Below are positions 7,927 to 17,369 of a stretch of DNA of 64,000 bases, piece by piece (position 1 is the stretch's first letter; the number at the start of each line of letters is the position of its first letter). Below the pieces are notes generated by a model that saw nothing but the letters and a program-made list of their open reading frames with translations, ran no database searches and was not told the DNA's origin. The position numbers and the translations under genes were made by a program. The DNA lies in the NCBI RefSeq assembly GCF_004352835.1, contig NZ_SJSB01000014.1:1-64000 (forward strand). The letters are read 5' to 3'. This stretch comes from Marinomonas flavescens. GTDB taxonomy: Bacteria > Pseudomonadota > Gammaproteobacteria > Pseudomonadales > Marinomonadaceae.

Positions 7927-9414
7927 ATGAGCGCCAACGTAGATGTAAACAACCGCCCAGATTACGACCAAGTCATCCAAGATATTGCTGACTACGTGAT
8001 CGATTATAAAGTCAGTAGCCAAGAAGCGATCGATACCGCTCGTAACTGCCTAATGGACACCCTTGGCTGTGGCTTACTCGCCCTACGCTTCCCAGAATGT
8101 ACAAAACATTTGGGCCCTGTTGTGCAAGGCACAATAGTACCGAATGGCGCACGAGTTCCTGGTACTTCTTTGTCTCTCGACCCAGTCAAAGCGGCTTGGG
8201 ACATTGGCTGTATTATTCGCTGGCTTGACTACAACGACACTTGGTTGGCGGCAGAATGGGGACACCCTTCGGACAACCTAGGCGGCATTTTGGCTGTAGC
8301 CGATCACTTGTCTCAAGTTCGTCTATCGAATGGTGAAGCGCCGCTAACCATGCGAGAAGTACTAGAAGCCATGGTCATGGCCCATGAGATCCAAGGCGTT
8401 ATCGCGCTTGAAAACTCCTTTAACCGTGTGGGTTTATGCCACGTACTGTTAGTAAGAGTCGCTTCGGTAGCCGTTGTCACCAAAATGATGGGCGGCGATC
8501 GTGAGCAAATCATGGCCGCCATTTCACAAGCTTGGGTCGATGGCTCAGCGCTACGCACCTACCGCCATGCGCCGAATGCAGGTTCTCGTAAATCTTGGGC
8601 AGCCGGCGACGCTACCTCTCGTGCTGTACGCTTAGCAGACATGTCGATGCGTGGCGAAATGGGCATTCCAAGTGTGCTAACCGCGCCACAATGGGGCTTT
8701 TATGATGTGTCTTTCTCGAAAACAAACAAAGACCAAGCGCTAAAACCAGAAGCCGAGCGTCAGTTCTCTTTCTCTCAAGATTACGGCACTTATGTAATGG
8801 AGAATATTTTATTTAAGATTTCTTTCCCTGCTGAGTTCCACGCTCAAACCGCAGCAGAAGCCGCGGTCACTTTGCACCCTCAAGTCAAAGACCGTTTGGC
8901 TGAAATCGATAAAATCGTCATTCGTACTCATGAGTCAGCGATTCGCATCATTTCAAAATCTGGCCCATTAGCCAATGCGGCCGACCGAGACCATTGCTTG
9001 CAATACATGGCCGCTGTGCCATTAGCCTTTGGTAACTTAATCGCTGAGCATTACGAAGATGACTTCCATGCCACGCACCCGATCATTGATGAGCTGCGTG
9101 AAAAAATGGAAATCGTTGAAGACAAACGTTTCACGGCAGAATATTTAGAAGCCGACAAGCGTTCCATTGCCAATGCGATTCAAGTCTTCTTCAAAGACGG
9201 CAGTAGCACGGAAGAAGTGGTCGTGGAATACCCAGTTGGCCATCGCCGTCGTCGTGAAGAAGGCATTCCTTTATTGGAGCAGAAGTTTAAAAACAACTTG
9301 GCAACTCGCTTCCCTAGCCGCCAATGCCAAACTATCTTCAGCCTTTGTAAAGACCAAGCGACACTAGAACAAACACCGGTAAACCGCTTTATGGATTTGT
9401 TCGTTATCGCCTAA
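7927..9414 (+). CDS. prpD: 2-methylcitrate dehydratase
   Basis: Dehydrates 2-methylcitrate to 2-methyl-cis-aconitate. The 495-residue MmgE/PrpD-family protein carries [15 protein letters not shown] near the N terminus, the WLDYNDTW motif near residue 99, [17 protein letters not shown] and SAGD-like [14 protein letters not shown]. The presence of PrpD here, rather than the AcnD/PrpF pair common in Pseudomonas-type clusters, means this operon uses the cofactor-independent dehydratase; hydration back to 2-methylisocitrate would be left to a housekeeping aconitase. A terminator follows at 9499-9527. Confidence 0.95.
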   Translation: MSANVDVNNRPDYDQVIQDIADYVIDYKVSSQEAIDTARNCLMDTLGCGLLALRFPECTKHLGPVVQGTIVPNGARVPGTSLSLDPVKAAWDIGCIIRWLDYNDTWLAAEWGHPSDNLGGILAVADHLSQVRLSNGEAPLTMREVLEAMVMAHEIQGVIALENSFNRVGLCHVLLVRVASVAVVTKMMGGDREQIMAAISQAWVDGSALRTYRHAPNAGSRKSWAAGDATSRAVRLADMSMRGEMGIPSVLTAPQWGFYDVSFSKTNKDQALKPEAERQFSFSQDYGTYVMENILFKISFPAEFHAQTAAEAAVTLHPQVKDRLAEIDKIVIRTHESAIRIISKSGPLANAADRDHCLQYMAAVPLAFGNLIAEHYEDDFHATHPIIDELREKMEIVEDKRFTAEYLEADKRSIANAIQVFFKDGSSTEEVVVEYPVGHRRRREEGIPLLEQKFKNNLATRFPSRQCQTIFSLCKDQATLEQTPVNRFMDLFVIA

Positions 9415-9498
9415 CTGACGGCCTTGATGCTTAGGCTCAGGTTTCACCCGTCACCATAAGTGGCTATAGCACAAAATAGCCAAAGCACTTAATGGCCA

Positions 9499-9527
9499 AA
9501 AGCACTTATTCCGATAAGTGCTTTTTT
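9499..9527 (+). terminator. Intrinsic terminator of the prp operon
   Basis: An 11-bp perfect stem (AAAGCACTTAT / ATAAGTGCTTT) with a TCCG tetraloop is followed by a six-T run. Confidence 0.9.
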
Positions 9528-9583
9528 GTTTATTGGCTCTGCCTCATGGTCACAGTATCATACGCTGACCATGAGGAGATTTT

Positions 9584-11704
9584 ATGCATTCATCTGACAA
9601 CCACCGCCACTGTTTTCTATTAAAAGGATCTGTTCCTGAGGTGTTGTCAGATTTTCTACGGCTCTGCGAGCCGCTCACAGAACCGCTTATTTGTGCTCAT
9701 GACATTACGCCCTATCAGCAACTTGCCTCGTCACAAAATACATCGTTTCAAACCTGCACTTTTAAACAAGCGCGCCAAGAACTTGGCAGCAGCCATGATG
9801 CGATTTTGGTGGATTTAACCCATGGTGTGTCGGCAAGCGCGCTTGCTATTTTAGCGGGTACCGTACGTGGCAATGGCGTGTTTGCCATCGCCTTACCTGA
9901 GGGCGACTGGCTGTCTATCGTCGATCAAGATTTACCTCGTTACTTGCCTTGGCCTTATGAAAGCAAACAAATCGACTCAAGCTTTAAACGCTTTTTATTG
10001 GCGCGCCTGGAAAATAGCACATCGCCTTTTACGGCCATTTCAAGCAAACGCCACTCGCCTCACCAAACACCTTTGCCTGTCTTGGAATGTCTTAATGAAA
10101 ATGCCCCATTAACTCAAGAGCAAACAGCGGCACAAGCTTGTTTACTAGATCTAAAAGCCAAGTCCTATGTACTGATTGCTCCTCGCGGTCGAGGCAAATC
10201 AACACTACTCGGTGATAGCCTTGCTAAGCTGCAGCAAGCCGGTAAAAAGGTCGCTTTAACCGCCGCCAATCAAACCGCCATTACGACCCTAAAAAAACGC
10301 TATGAAAGCCTTGTTGCAGAATCAGACTTCGAGTTCCCTTTCATTGCCCCTGACGCCTTACTCTCGATGGACGCTCATTGGGATGTTCTGCTGGTCGATG
10401 AAGCCTCAAGTATTCCGCTTCCTATGCTCATAGCGCTCAATGAAAAAGCCGATCATTGCCTTTTTAGCACCACAGATTATGGCTACGAAGGCGCAGGGAA
10501 AGGCTTTGGCATCCGCTTTTGTACCTACTTAGAAAGTCAATCCGATCATCAGCGACGACCACTGGAGCGGCTTACCTTACGTCGTCCTATTCGGTGGGGG
10601 GAAAATGACCCACTGGAAAACTGGATCAATGATTGTTTCTTTTTAGCGCCAGAACCCAACACAGAAACCCCATGCTCGGCGCTTAATAACGATCCATTTT
10701 ATGCTGAATACCGTGCCATCAAGGGAGCCGAATGGCTAACGCAGGCGACTCTCTTGTCGCAAACGTTTCAACTCTTGGTCAGCGCGCACTACCAAACCTC
10801 TCCAGATAACTTACGTTGGGTACTTGATGATCCTTCGGTTTCAACGTATATATCGATGCAAGACAACCGTCTTCATAGCGTGGCAATTGTCACGGAAGAA
10901 GGCCCCCTCCCAGATGAGCTCAGTGTTGCTGTGCTGCAAGGCACGCGCCGACCTCGTGGTCATTTGATACCACAATCTTTATTGGCTCATGAAGGCATAG
11001 AAGACGCAGGGCAATATCGCTATTGGCGCATCAGCCGTATCGCGACGCAAGCCAATGAGCAAAACAAAGGACTGGCCAGTGAACTGCTGAACCACTTAGA
11101 AATACGCGCTAAAAGCACCATCGCAAGTGAACGCTGTGACTTTCTTTGCACCAGTTTTGCAGCCACCCTAGAAGTGGTGGCGTTTTGGCTCAAGAATGGG
11201 TTTGTCCCAGTACGCCTTGGTACCACTAAAGATCAAGCCAGTGGCAGTTACTCATTGATGATGGTAAAACCGCTGACAGACGAAGCGCGACAACAAGCGT
11301 CTCGCTGGCATCGGGGGTATTTGGCCAACCTTGCGATCAATTTGCCCCGAGATTACGCCGATATCGATGCTGAGCTAGCCCTTAAACTCACAACCTCATG
11401 CCTAAATGAGACTCACCATAATATCGCGGCATGCCCGCAAGACTTGACTGAAAAAGACAACAAAGACCTTAGCCTGTTTGTCTATCACCACCGACCTTAT
11501 CTCACCATACGCGCACAACTTACGCGGCTGGTGGTCAGCAAAATCAGCCATCATCAACTAACCACAACGCATCCAGATTACCCTCTGCTACACGCTGTTA
11601 TTAGTCAACCAGCCAACCGAATAGACTTCTCAGCCTTTCATTTAAACACCAAGAAACAAGTTGATAAGCACTTAAAGTCTGTCATTAAAGGCTTGATAGA
11701 TTAA
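9584..11704 (+). CDS. tmcA: tRNA(Met) cytidine acetyltransferase
   Basis: Makes N4-acetylcytidine at the wobble base C34 of elongator tRNA-Met, using acetyl-CoA and ATP. The 706-residue protein has an N-terminal DUF1726-like region (1-150), a RNA-helicase-like module with Walker A APRGRGKSTLL (about residues 199-209) and a DEAS box near 275, and a GNAT acetyltransferase domain (about 375-560) with ISRIATQANEQNKGLASELL. The C-terminal tRNA-binding tail follows. Length is close to the E. coli enzyme (671). A GAGGAG lies just upstream of the ATG. Apparently monocistronic. Confidence 0.94.
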   Translation: MHSSDNHRHCFLLKGSVPEVLSDFLRLCEPLTEPLICAHDITPYQQLASSQNTSFQTCTFKQARQELGSSHDAILVDLTHGVSASALAILAGTVRGNGVFAIALPEGDWLSIVDQDLPRYLPWPYESKQIDSSFKRFLLARLENSTSPFTAISSKRHSPHQTPLPVLECLNENAPLTQEQTAAQACLLDLKAKSYVLIAPRGRGKSTLLGDSLAKLQQAGKKVALTAANQTAITTLKKRYESLVAESDFEFPFIAPDALLSMDAHWDVLLVDEASSIPLPMLIALNEKADHCLFSTTDYGYEGAGKGFGIRFCTYLESQSDHQRRPLERLTLRRPIRWGENDPLENWINDCFFLAPEPNTETPCSALNNDPFYAEYRAIKGAEWLTQATLLSQTFQLLVSAHYQTSPDNLRWVLDDPSVSTYISMQDNRLHSVAIVTEEGPLPDELSVAVLQGTRRPRGHLIPQSLLAHEGIEDAGQYRYWRISRIATQANEQNKGLASELLNHLEIRAKSTIASERCDFLCTSFAATLEVVAFWLKNGFVPVRLGTTKDQASGSYSLMMVKPLTDEARQQASRWHRGYLANLAINLPRDYADIDAELALKLTTSCLNETHHNIAACPQDLTEKDNKDLSLFVYHHRPYLTIRAQLTRLVVSKISHHQLTTTHPDYPLLHAVISQPANRIDFSAFHLNTKKQVDKHLKSVIKGLID

Positions 11705-11716
11705 TGCATTAAAGCT

Positions 11717-11769
11717 TCACCCTTAAAAATGAGCGAAAGCTCACCCACCAGAACATCCAAAATGGGTGA
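11717..11769. promoter_or_regulatory. TCACCC repeats and inverted GGGTGA: possible activator site
   Basis: TCACCC at 11717-11722 and TCACCCA at 11741-11747 are followed by the inverted copy TGGGTGA at 11763-11769. No T-tract follows, which argues against a terminator. The set lies about 100-150 bp upstream of the -24 element at 11867, the usual place of an enhancer for a sigma-54 activator such as DctD. Confidence 0.4.
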
Positions 11770-11866
11770 AATACCACCCAAAAAACCCTCTCATTCTTTT
11801 CTACAACCAACCAAAAATACAATATATTACTTATAAATCATAACGTTAAGTCTAATATTAAAGAAT

Positions 11867-11882
11867 TGGCACAAAATGTGTA
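11867..11882 (+). promoter_or_regulatory. Candidate sigma-54 (-24/-12) promoter of dctPQM
   Basis: TGGCACA, then AAAT, then GTGTA. The -24 element is a full match to TGGCAC (preceded by T), with correct spacing; the -12 part GTGTA matches only three of five positions of TTGCA, including the G. Dicarboxylate TRAP operons are commonly sigma-54/DctD dependent, and a DctBD pair is present at 23.4-27.1 kb. The weak -12 keeps this tentative. Confidence 0.45.
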
Positions 11883-11981
11883 ATAAGTAATGCAGCAATG
11901 TTACTTATTAACCTTGTTATCCGACTAACAAAGACTAGTCGAGCAACAATAATAATTATTTAGTTTTGGAGTCCAAGAACA

Positions 11982-12980
11982 ATGAAAAAACTCAATTTAG
12001 TCCTGACCACTCTCGCCCTTACTTTTTCTGCCGGAACCGCTTTTGCCGCTTCCGCTTGTGATCCAGGTGAACGCGTTGTTAAATTTAGCCACGTGACTGG
12101 TGGTACAACTCACCCTAAAGTTGTCGCAGCTAATAACTTCGCAGATCGCATAAACAAAGAAATGAACGGCAAATTGTGTGTCGTTGTTTACCCTAACTCA
12201 ACTCTATTCGGTGACTCCAAAGAGCTTGAAGCCCTACTATTAGGCGATGTTCAATTACTTGCTCCTTCTTTAGCTAAATTTGGTTCTTACACACCTAAAT
12301 ATGGTGTTTTTGATCTACCGTTTATCTTTAAAGACATGGACCAAGCCATTCGCTTTACCAAAACACCTGAAGGTAAAGACTTGTTGATGGCAATGAAAGA
12401 CAACGCTGGGTTCGTTGGCTTGGGTTATTGGATGTCTGGCATGAAATACTTCTCTGCCAATAAAAAATTGATTCTACCTAGCGATGCAGAAGGTTTGAAA
12501 TTCCGCGTACAAACCTCAGATGTTGCAAAAGCCATGATTAAAGCAATGGGTGCATCACCACAAGCGATGGCATTTTCTGAAGTATATGGCGCATTGCAAA
12601 CAGGTGTCGTAGACGGCCAAGAAAATACTTGGTCTAACATTTACACGAAAAAATTCTACGAAGTACAAGACAGCATCACAGAAACAAACCACCAGTTGTT
12701 AGCGTACTTGTTCATGACGTCACAGGACTTTTTAGACAGTCTTTCACCAGCAGATCGCGCGCAATTCCTAGCCATTGCTGATGAAGTCACTCAAGAAGCT
12801 AACGAATCGGTTAAAGCAAAAGAAGCGGCTAACCGCGCCAATATCCTAAAAGCAGGTGGCAAGATCAATACGTTGACCCCAGAACAGCGTCAAATTTGGG
12901 TTGATACGATGAAACCTGTATGGAAGAAATTCCAAGGCGATATCGGTGAAAACATCATCAACGCAGCTGCTGGCGCGTAA
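11982..12980 (+). CDS. dctP: TRAP transporter substrate-binding protein (DctP family)
   Basis: Periplasmic binding protein of a tripartite ATP-independent periplasmic transporter. The 332-residue precursor has a Sec signal peptide (residues 1-22, cleavage after AFA) and a DctP fold with ADRINKEMNGK, LEALLLGDVQLLAP, the conserved Arg in LKFRVQTSDVAKAM (near residue 169; the carboxylate-binding Arg of TRAP proteins) and QTGVVDGQENTWSNI (near 206). Substrate is most likely a C4-dicarboxylate, going by resemblance to DctP and the presence of DctBD in the window. Followed by a strong hairpin and then dctQM. Confidence 0.92.
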   Translation: MKKLNLVLTTLALTFSAGTAFAASACDPGERVVKFSHVTGGTTHPKVVAANNFADRINKEMNGKLCVVVYPNSTLFGDSKELEALLLGDVQLLAPSLAKFGSYTPKYGVFDLPFIFKDMDQAIRFTKTPEGKDLLMAMKDNAGFVGLGYWMSGMKYFSANKKLILPSDAEGLKFRVQTSDVAKAMIKAMGASPQAMAFSEVYGALQTGVVDGQENTWSNIYTKKFYEVQDSITETNHQLLAYLFMTSQDFLDSLSPADRAQFLAIADEVTQEANESVKAKEAANRANILKAGGKINTLTPEQRQIWVDTMKPVWKKFQGDIGENIINAAAGA

Positions 12981-12997
12981 TTAATCGCTCAAGACTC

Positions 12998-13031
12998 AGT
13001 AAGAGCTGGCCTAACTAGGCCAGTTCTTACT
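12998..13031 (+). terminator. Strong hairpin between dctP and dctQ
   Basis: A 16-bp stem with a single G-T wobble (arms 12998-13013 and 13016-13031) lies 18 bp after the dctP stop. No T-tract follows, so it more likely stabilises the dctP mRNA or partly attenuates read-through, giving more binding protein than permease. Confidence 0.75.
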
Positions 13032-13132
13032 AAATTAAGTGACTCGCTTTCTTTATAACCTTTTCGCAAAGAATAAGCCTCTCCCACTTTACTCGTTAGC
13101 GCTGCGCTTTATATTTGTTCAGGAGACACCCA

Positions 13133-13810
13133 ATGGCATATTGGCCACATATATATTTACTGATTTTCATCCTCGTGCTTTGGGCATTGGAAAAATGCTT
13201 TCCAGCGGTGATGGAACGAGCAGAAGAAAACCTACTTATCCTCGTTATTTCATCGATTATGGTGGTCTCATTTGGTCAAGTTATTGCACGCTACGGTTTT
13301 AATACTGGCTGGGACGCGGCATTAGAATTTAATACCATCGCTTTCTCTTGGTTAATCCTTCTTGGTATGAGCTATGGCATCAAAACGGGGATTCATCTTG
13401 GGGTCGACATCGTTCTTAATGCCGTGCCTAAACCGATATCGAAAGCGCTATCTTTGTTCGGTGCTTTCGCGGCCATTATGTACGGCCTTATTCTTCTTGA
13501 TTCCACTTGGTTAGCTTTATTAGGAGTGGACGCTCGCGGTGGTGCTATCGAATATTGGGCGAAAATGTTCAAAATTGGCATTGGCACTGAAGAACTTCGT
13601 TACCCTGTTTTTATGCAAGATATGTTTGATTTACGCCCACGCGTTCAACGCTGGTTAGTGTTGGTCATTTTACCTATTAGTTTAGCCATGCTCTCTCTCC
13701 GCTCTTTGCAGGCCTTTATCGATATCGCACGTGGTAAACGTGACATGTTGATCAGTGGTCATGAAGCACAAGAACTGGTCAAAGAACACAAAGACGCCTT
13801 AAAAGACTAG
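13133..13810 (+). CDS. dctQ: TRAP transporter small permease (DctQ)
   Basis: Small membrane subunit bridging DctP and DctM. The protein has 225 residues with four main membrane segments (near residues 5-20, 40-60, 80-100, 105-125) and an additional one near 185-202 (LVLVILPISLAMLSL). The AGGAGACACCC just before 13133 identifies this ATG as the start rather than the longer reading at 13115. It is larger than the usual 160-180 residue DctQ because of the loop WLALLGVDARGGAIEYW... after the fourth segment. Next gene is 18 bp downstream. Confidence 0.88.
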   Translation: MAYWPHIYLLIFILVLWALEKCFPAVMERAEENLLILVISSIMVVSFGQVIARYGFNTGWDAALEFNTIAFSWLILLGMSYGIKTGIHLGVDIVLNAVPKPISKALSLFGAFAAIMYGLILLDSTWLALLGVDARGGAIEYWAKMFKIGIGTEELRYPVFMQDMFDLRPRVQRWLVLVILPISLAMLSLRSLQAFIDIARGKRDMLISGHEAQELVKEHKDALKD

Positions 13811-13828
13811 CCGAGTTAGGAGCTTACT

Positions 13829-15442
13829 GTGGAAGCGATTATTTTATTTGTTTTAGTACTAGCGATGCTGTTTATCGGTATTCCTGTTGGTATTTCGCTG
13901 GGCTTATCGTCCATTCTATTTATTACATTTTTCTCCCATGACTCTTTGTCATCGGTTGCTATTTCCCTGTTTGGGGCGGGTCAACATTATACTTTGTTGG
14001 CCATCCCTTTTTTCATTCTCGCCTCGTCCTACATGTCGACAGGCGGTGTTGCAAAGCGCTTGATCAACTTCGCCATTGCCAGTGTCGGACACTTTCGCGG
14101 TGGTTTAGCCATGGCTTCTGTGTTGGCTTGTATGATGTTCGCAGCCTTGTCTGGTTCATCACCAGCAACGGTAGTCGCTATTGGTAGTATCGCGATCGTT
14201 GGTATGCAGCAGGTCGGTTACTCAAAAGAGTTTGCTTCCGGCATCATCGCGAACGCAGGTACCTTGGGCATTTTGATTCCGCCTTCTATCGTGATGGTGG
14301 TTTATTCCGCGGCAACAGATGTGTCTGTTGGTCGTATGTTCTTGGCGGGTGTCATTCCTGGGCTATTAGCCGGCAGCATGCTGATGTTGGCAATCTATGT
14401 TGTCGCACGCATTAAGAACCTACCTGCCGAAGAGTGGAAAGGCTTTGGTAATCTCGTGCGTGGCGGTAAAGAAGCGGGCTGGGGCTTGTTCCTTGTCGTC
14501 ATCATCATGGGAGGAATTTACGGTGGTGTATTTACACCAACGGAAGCCGCGGTTGTGGCCGCCATTTATTCCATTTTTGTCGCTCTGTTTATCTACCGTG
14601 ATATGGGGCCTCTAAAAGGCGAAACTTGGACGAAAGACAGCGACGCTTCTCATGCTCGTGTTGGCTTTAATGGCACAGTGTACGGCGTGTCTTTTTTCCT
14701 TGTTTGGGAAATCATGTCGTTCTTTGCTCTCGCTGGTAGCGAAACAATAACAGGCGGTGACCGCGCTCTTTGGGGAGCGGTTATGTCGGTGGCTTTGGCC
14801 GTGTTCTATGTTTATAAACGTTCGTCGAAATTAGAACAATCCATTGGCACATGCTTAATCGCAGGCTTGCCTATTTGGAGCCGTAACCTTTCTCTTATGT
14901 TACGTGGTTTCTTCCCTGCCTTATTTGGTGATGAGTCTCGTAAAGTCATGTTGGAAGGGACTAAAACCACCATCATGCTGATGTTTATCATCGCTAACGC
15001 TTTGTTGTTTGCCCACACACTATCGTCTGAACGTATCCCTCAGATGATCACTGAATGGATGTTGGGAGCTGGCTTTAACTGGTTTACTTTCTTAATCGCA
15101 GTCAATATCTTGCTGTTGATTGGTGGTCAGTTTATGGAGCCATCAGGTCTGTTAGTCATTGTGGCACCTGTAGTTTTCCCAATCGCGATGAAACTAGGTG
15201 TCGATCCTATCCACCTCGGTATCATCATGGTGGTTAACATGGAAATCGGTATGATTACCCCACCAATTGGTTTGAACCTATTCGTGACATCCGGTATCAC
15301 AGGTATGAGTTTGGCTCGTGTTGTTAAAGCCGCAATGCCATTTGTACTTGTTTTGATGGTGTTCTTAGTATTGGTGACTTACATCCCTGCTCTTTCTACT
15401 ATGCTGCCATACAGCATTATGGGCCCAGAGATTGTTCACTAA
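13829..15442 (+). CDS. dctM: TRAP transporter large permease (DctM), long form
   Basis: Forms the Na+-coupled transport channel. The 537-residue protein starts with GTG, preceded by TTAGGAG. It shows the DctM family blocks MFAALSGSSPATVVAIGS, GILIPPSIVMVVYS, GGVFTPTEAAVVAAIYS and NMEIGMITPPIGLNLFV. Compared with the usual length of about 425, there is an insertion of roughly 105 residues between about 260 and 370, containing two extra hydrophobic segments (VSFFLVWEIMSFFALAG and AVMSVALAVFYVY). This long form occurs in some marine gammaproteobacteria to my knowledge. Terminator at 15491-15514. Confidence 0.92.
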   Translation: MEAIILFVLVLAMLFIGIPVGISLGLSSILFITFFSHDSLSSVAISLFGAGQHYTLLAIPFFILASSYMSTGGVAKRLINFAIASVGHFRGGLAMASVLACMMFAALSGSSPATVVAIGSIAIVGMQQVGYSKEFASGIIANAGTLGILIPPSIVMVVYSAATDVSVGRMFLAGVIPGLLAGSMLMLAIYVVARIKNLPAEEWKGFGNLVRGGKEAGWGLFLVVIIMGGIYGGVFTPTEAAVVAAIYSIFVALFIYRDMGPLKGETWTKDSDASHARVGFNGTVYGVSFFLVWEIMSFFALAGSETITGGDRALWGAVMSVALAVFYVYKRSSKLEQSIGTCLIAGLPIWSRNLSLMLRGFFPALFGDESRKVMLEGTKTTIMLMFIIANALLFAHTLSSERIPQMITEWMLGAGFNWFTFLIAVNILLLIGGQFMEPSGLLVIVAPVVFPIAMKLGVDPIHLGIIMVVNMEIGMITPPIGLNLFVTSGITGMSLARVVKAAMPFVLVLMVFLVLVTYIPALSTMLPYSIMGPEIVH

Positions 15443-15490
15443 ACCATACATGAGTTTCAGAACAGAACAGAACAGCATTATTCGATTTTG

Positions 15491-15514
15491 GCGTCCTTCG
15501 GGGCGCTTTTTTTT
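15491..15514 (+). terminator. Intrinsic terminator of dctPQM
   Basis: Stem GCGTCC / GGGCGC around a stable TTCG tetraloop, followed by eight T residues. Confidence 0.88.
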
Positions 15515-15728
15515 GGCTATGATAAAGTAGATTCATGCTTCTTTATTTCTGACTAGGTCAATAAATTTCACATTATTAACTATCATGCTTTTATCTAAAA
15601 ATACCCCTTCTAGCATTCGCCCCTGATTCAGAGTGGTGGTAATTGTCCTCTTCTTTACAAATTGATAGCAACTACGATTATTAGGTCAAGAGTACACTCT
15701 AACTAACCACCCTAAAAAGGAGCCTTTG

Positions 15729-16679
15729 ATGTTTTCAGCCCGATCATTTTGCCATACCGCACTAATCACAGCGGGATTAACCTGTGCGATGAGCGCACTT
15801 GCAGCAGACCATATTGTCAGTACGAAATACGGTGATGTAAAAGTAAATAACAATATAAAACGTGTTGTTACCTTGTATGAAGGAGCTTTGGACATCAGCT
15901 ACGCATTAGAGGTTGAACCTGTTGGTGCTATTGCGGCACCCAACAGCGATATGACGCCCACCTATTTTGGCGATCAAACAAAAGGCATCAATATTGTAGG
16001 GACAACTCATAACATAAACCTCAAAGCCGTGGCAGCAGCGCATCCTGATATCATTTTAGCGCCGACTAGCCTATCGGCTGATGAATATAAGTTGCTGTCA
16101 AAAATTGCACCAACCATTGTGCCAAAATTAAATGCCCATGCCTCATCATCCTGGGAGGACGACACTCGACTATTCGGTAAAGTCTTTAACAAATCACAAG
16201 AAGCCAAAGCCGTCATTGATAATATTCATGATCGTGAGGCCGACATTAAAAACATCGTTGAAGTGAAAGTGCCGAATACGCAACTTAGCACTTCTGTTAT
16301 TCACTGGACGCCACAAGGCGCGCTTATTATGTCTTCTAACACCTTCGCTAATAGCGTTTTAGAAAGCACTGGGTTTAAGGCAAATGATGATAATTTGGTA
16401 AAAAAAGGTAGCTTGTATAGCGGCCCATTAGATCTTAAAAAACTAGCAAAAATTGATAGTAATTGGTTGTTCCTAGCAACGCCTAATGTAGGCAGCAAGA
16501 AAACTTTAAAAGCAGTGGAAAAAACGACTGTTTTCACACAAATAAATGCGATAAAAAAAGGCCATGTCATTCCTGTTAGTAGCCAAGTTTGGACTGACAG
16601 TTCAGGTCCAATTGCAGCAAATATTGTTCTAGATGATATCCAAAACCTACTGGATAATCATATTTCCTACCCAGAATAA
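15729..16679 (+). CDS. Siderophore/iron ABC transporter substrate-binding protein
   Basis: Periplasmic helical-backbone binding protein of the FatB/CeuE/YclQ type for catechol or ferric siderophores. The 316-residue precursor has a signal peptide (MFSARSFCHTALITAG..., ending near ALA at residue 25), then the family opening VSTKYGDVKVNNNIKRVVTLYEGALDISYALEVEPVG and AAHPDIILAP. An AAGGAG lies 6 nt before the ATG at 15729. No permease or ATPase gene is adjacent, so the partner components must be elsewhere. Regulation by Fur is expected but only a weak Fur-like sequence is seen upstream (about 15570-15585). Confidence 0.87.
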   Translation: MFSARSFCHTALITAGLTCAMSALAADHIVSTKYGDVKVNNNIKRVVTLYEGALDISYALEVEPVGAIAAPNSDMTPTYFGDQTKGINIVGTTHNINLKAVAAAHPDIILAPTSLSADEYKLLSKIAPTIVPKLNAHASSSWEDDTRLFGKVFNKSQEAKAVIDNIHDREADIKNIVEVKVPNTQLSTSVIHWTPQGALIMSSNTFANSVLESTGFKANDDNLVKKGSLYSGPLDLKKLAKIDSNWLFLATPNVGSKKTLKAVEKTTVFTQINAIKKGHVIPVSSQVWTDSSGPIAANIVLDDIQNLLDNHISYPE

Positions 16680-16737
16680 TCTCTCCCTATAAGAAGATGC
16701 TATCTGTTGATAGATTCAACTTGGCGATCAAATACAC

Positions 16738-16767
16738 AAAAATGCCAGCGATCGTGCTGGCATTTTT
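16738..16767. terminator. Bidirectional terminator between convergent genes
   Basis: A perfect 12-bp stem (AAAAATGCCAGC / GCTGGCATTTTT) with a 6-nt loop serves the binding-protein gene on the plus strand and the monooxygenase gene on the minus strand. Confidence 0.92.
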
Positions 16768-16793
16768 GCGCCTGACGGCTATCCAAATAGAGA

Positions 16794-17096
16794 CTAAACA
16801 ACGACGCTAAAGCCTTCGAACTTTGGTGGCCCAAGGTAGACCCCTTTTGATGAGCCTGCGTTGGCGTGGGCTTTTTTGAATGCCTCAGATTGGGTCCAGT
16901 CACGGAACGCCTGCTCGCTTTCCCAAATAGTATGAGAGGCAAACAGCGAGCACTCTTCATCAGTCGCGCCTTTGAGTAAGTGAAACTCTTTGAAACCAGG
17001 CACATCTTTTAAGTGTGTATCACGGTTGCGCCAAATATCGGTAAACTCTTCTTCACGACCTAACGCAATACGAAAACGGTTCATTGCAATGTACAT
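16794..17096 (-). CDS. Antibiotic biosynthesis monooxygenase-fold protein, IsdG/HmoA-like
   Basis: A 100-residue dimeric alpha+beta barrel protein. Residues N6, W67 and H77 stand at the positions of the Asn-Trp-His catalytic triad of the heme-degrading IsdG/IsdI enzymes (N6/7, W66/67, H76/77), in the contexts AMNRFRI, AFRDWTQ and KKAHANAG. This supports a heme-degrading or heme-binding role, although many short ABM proteins remain uncharacterised. It lies convergent to a siderophore-binding protein. AGGAGACACT precedes the ATG. A non-heme quinone monooxygenase function is the main alternative. Confidence 0.75.
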   Translation of the reverse strand: MYIAMNRFRIALGREEEFTDIWRNRDTHLKDVPGFKEFHLLKGATDEECSLFASHTIWESEQAFRDWTQSEAFKKAHANAGSSKGVYLGPPKFEGFSVVV

Positions 17097-17369
17097 AGTG
17101 TCTCCTAAAAATAGTGATTAGCAACGAGATCATCATAGATAACAACTTACTGAACGGGAGTAAAATCGATCTTAGAAAATAGGTTACTTACTCCCAAACT
17201 TTACCCTTTATTGACGACTGCCTGTGTTCAGCATAGTTGAGCACGGCAGTACCTTCCCTCGTACCTTTAACATACAACTGTCTATAAAAGTGTAAATGTC
17301 GAATAGGGGCTTCTCTAAGTCCTTTATTTTTGTTTCCATGAAAGAAAACGAGCAAAAAGGATTTTAAAC

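Noticed and set aside
15569-15585. Fur-box-like sequence ahead of the siderophore-binding gene
   Set aside because: Only about 9 of 14 informative positions match the 7-1-7 consensus; too weak to list as a site.
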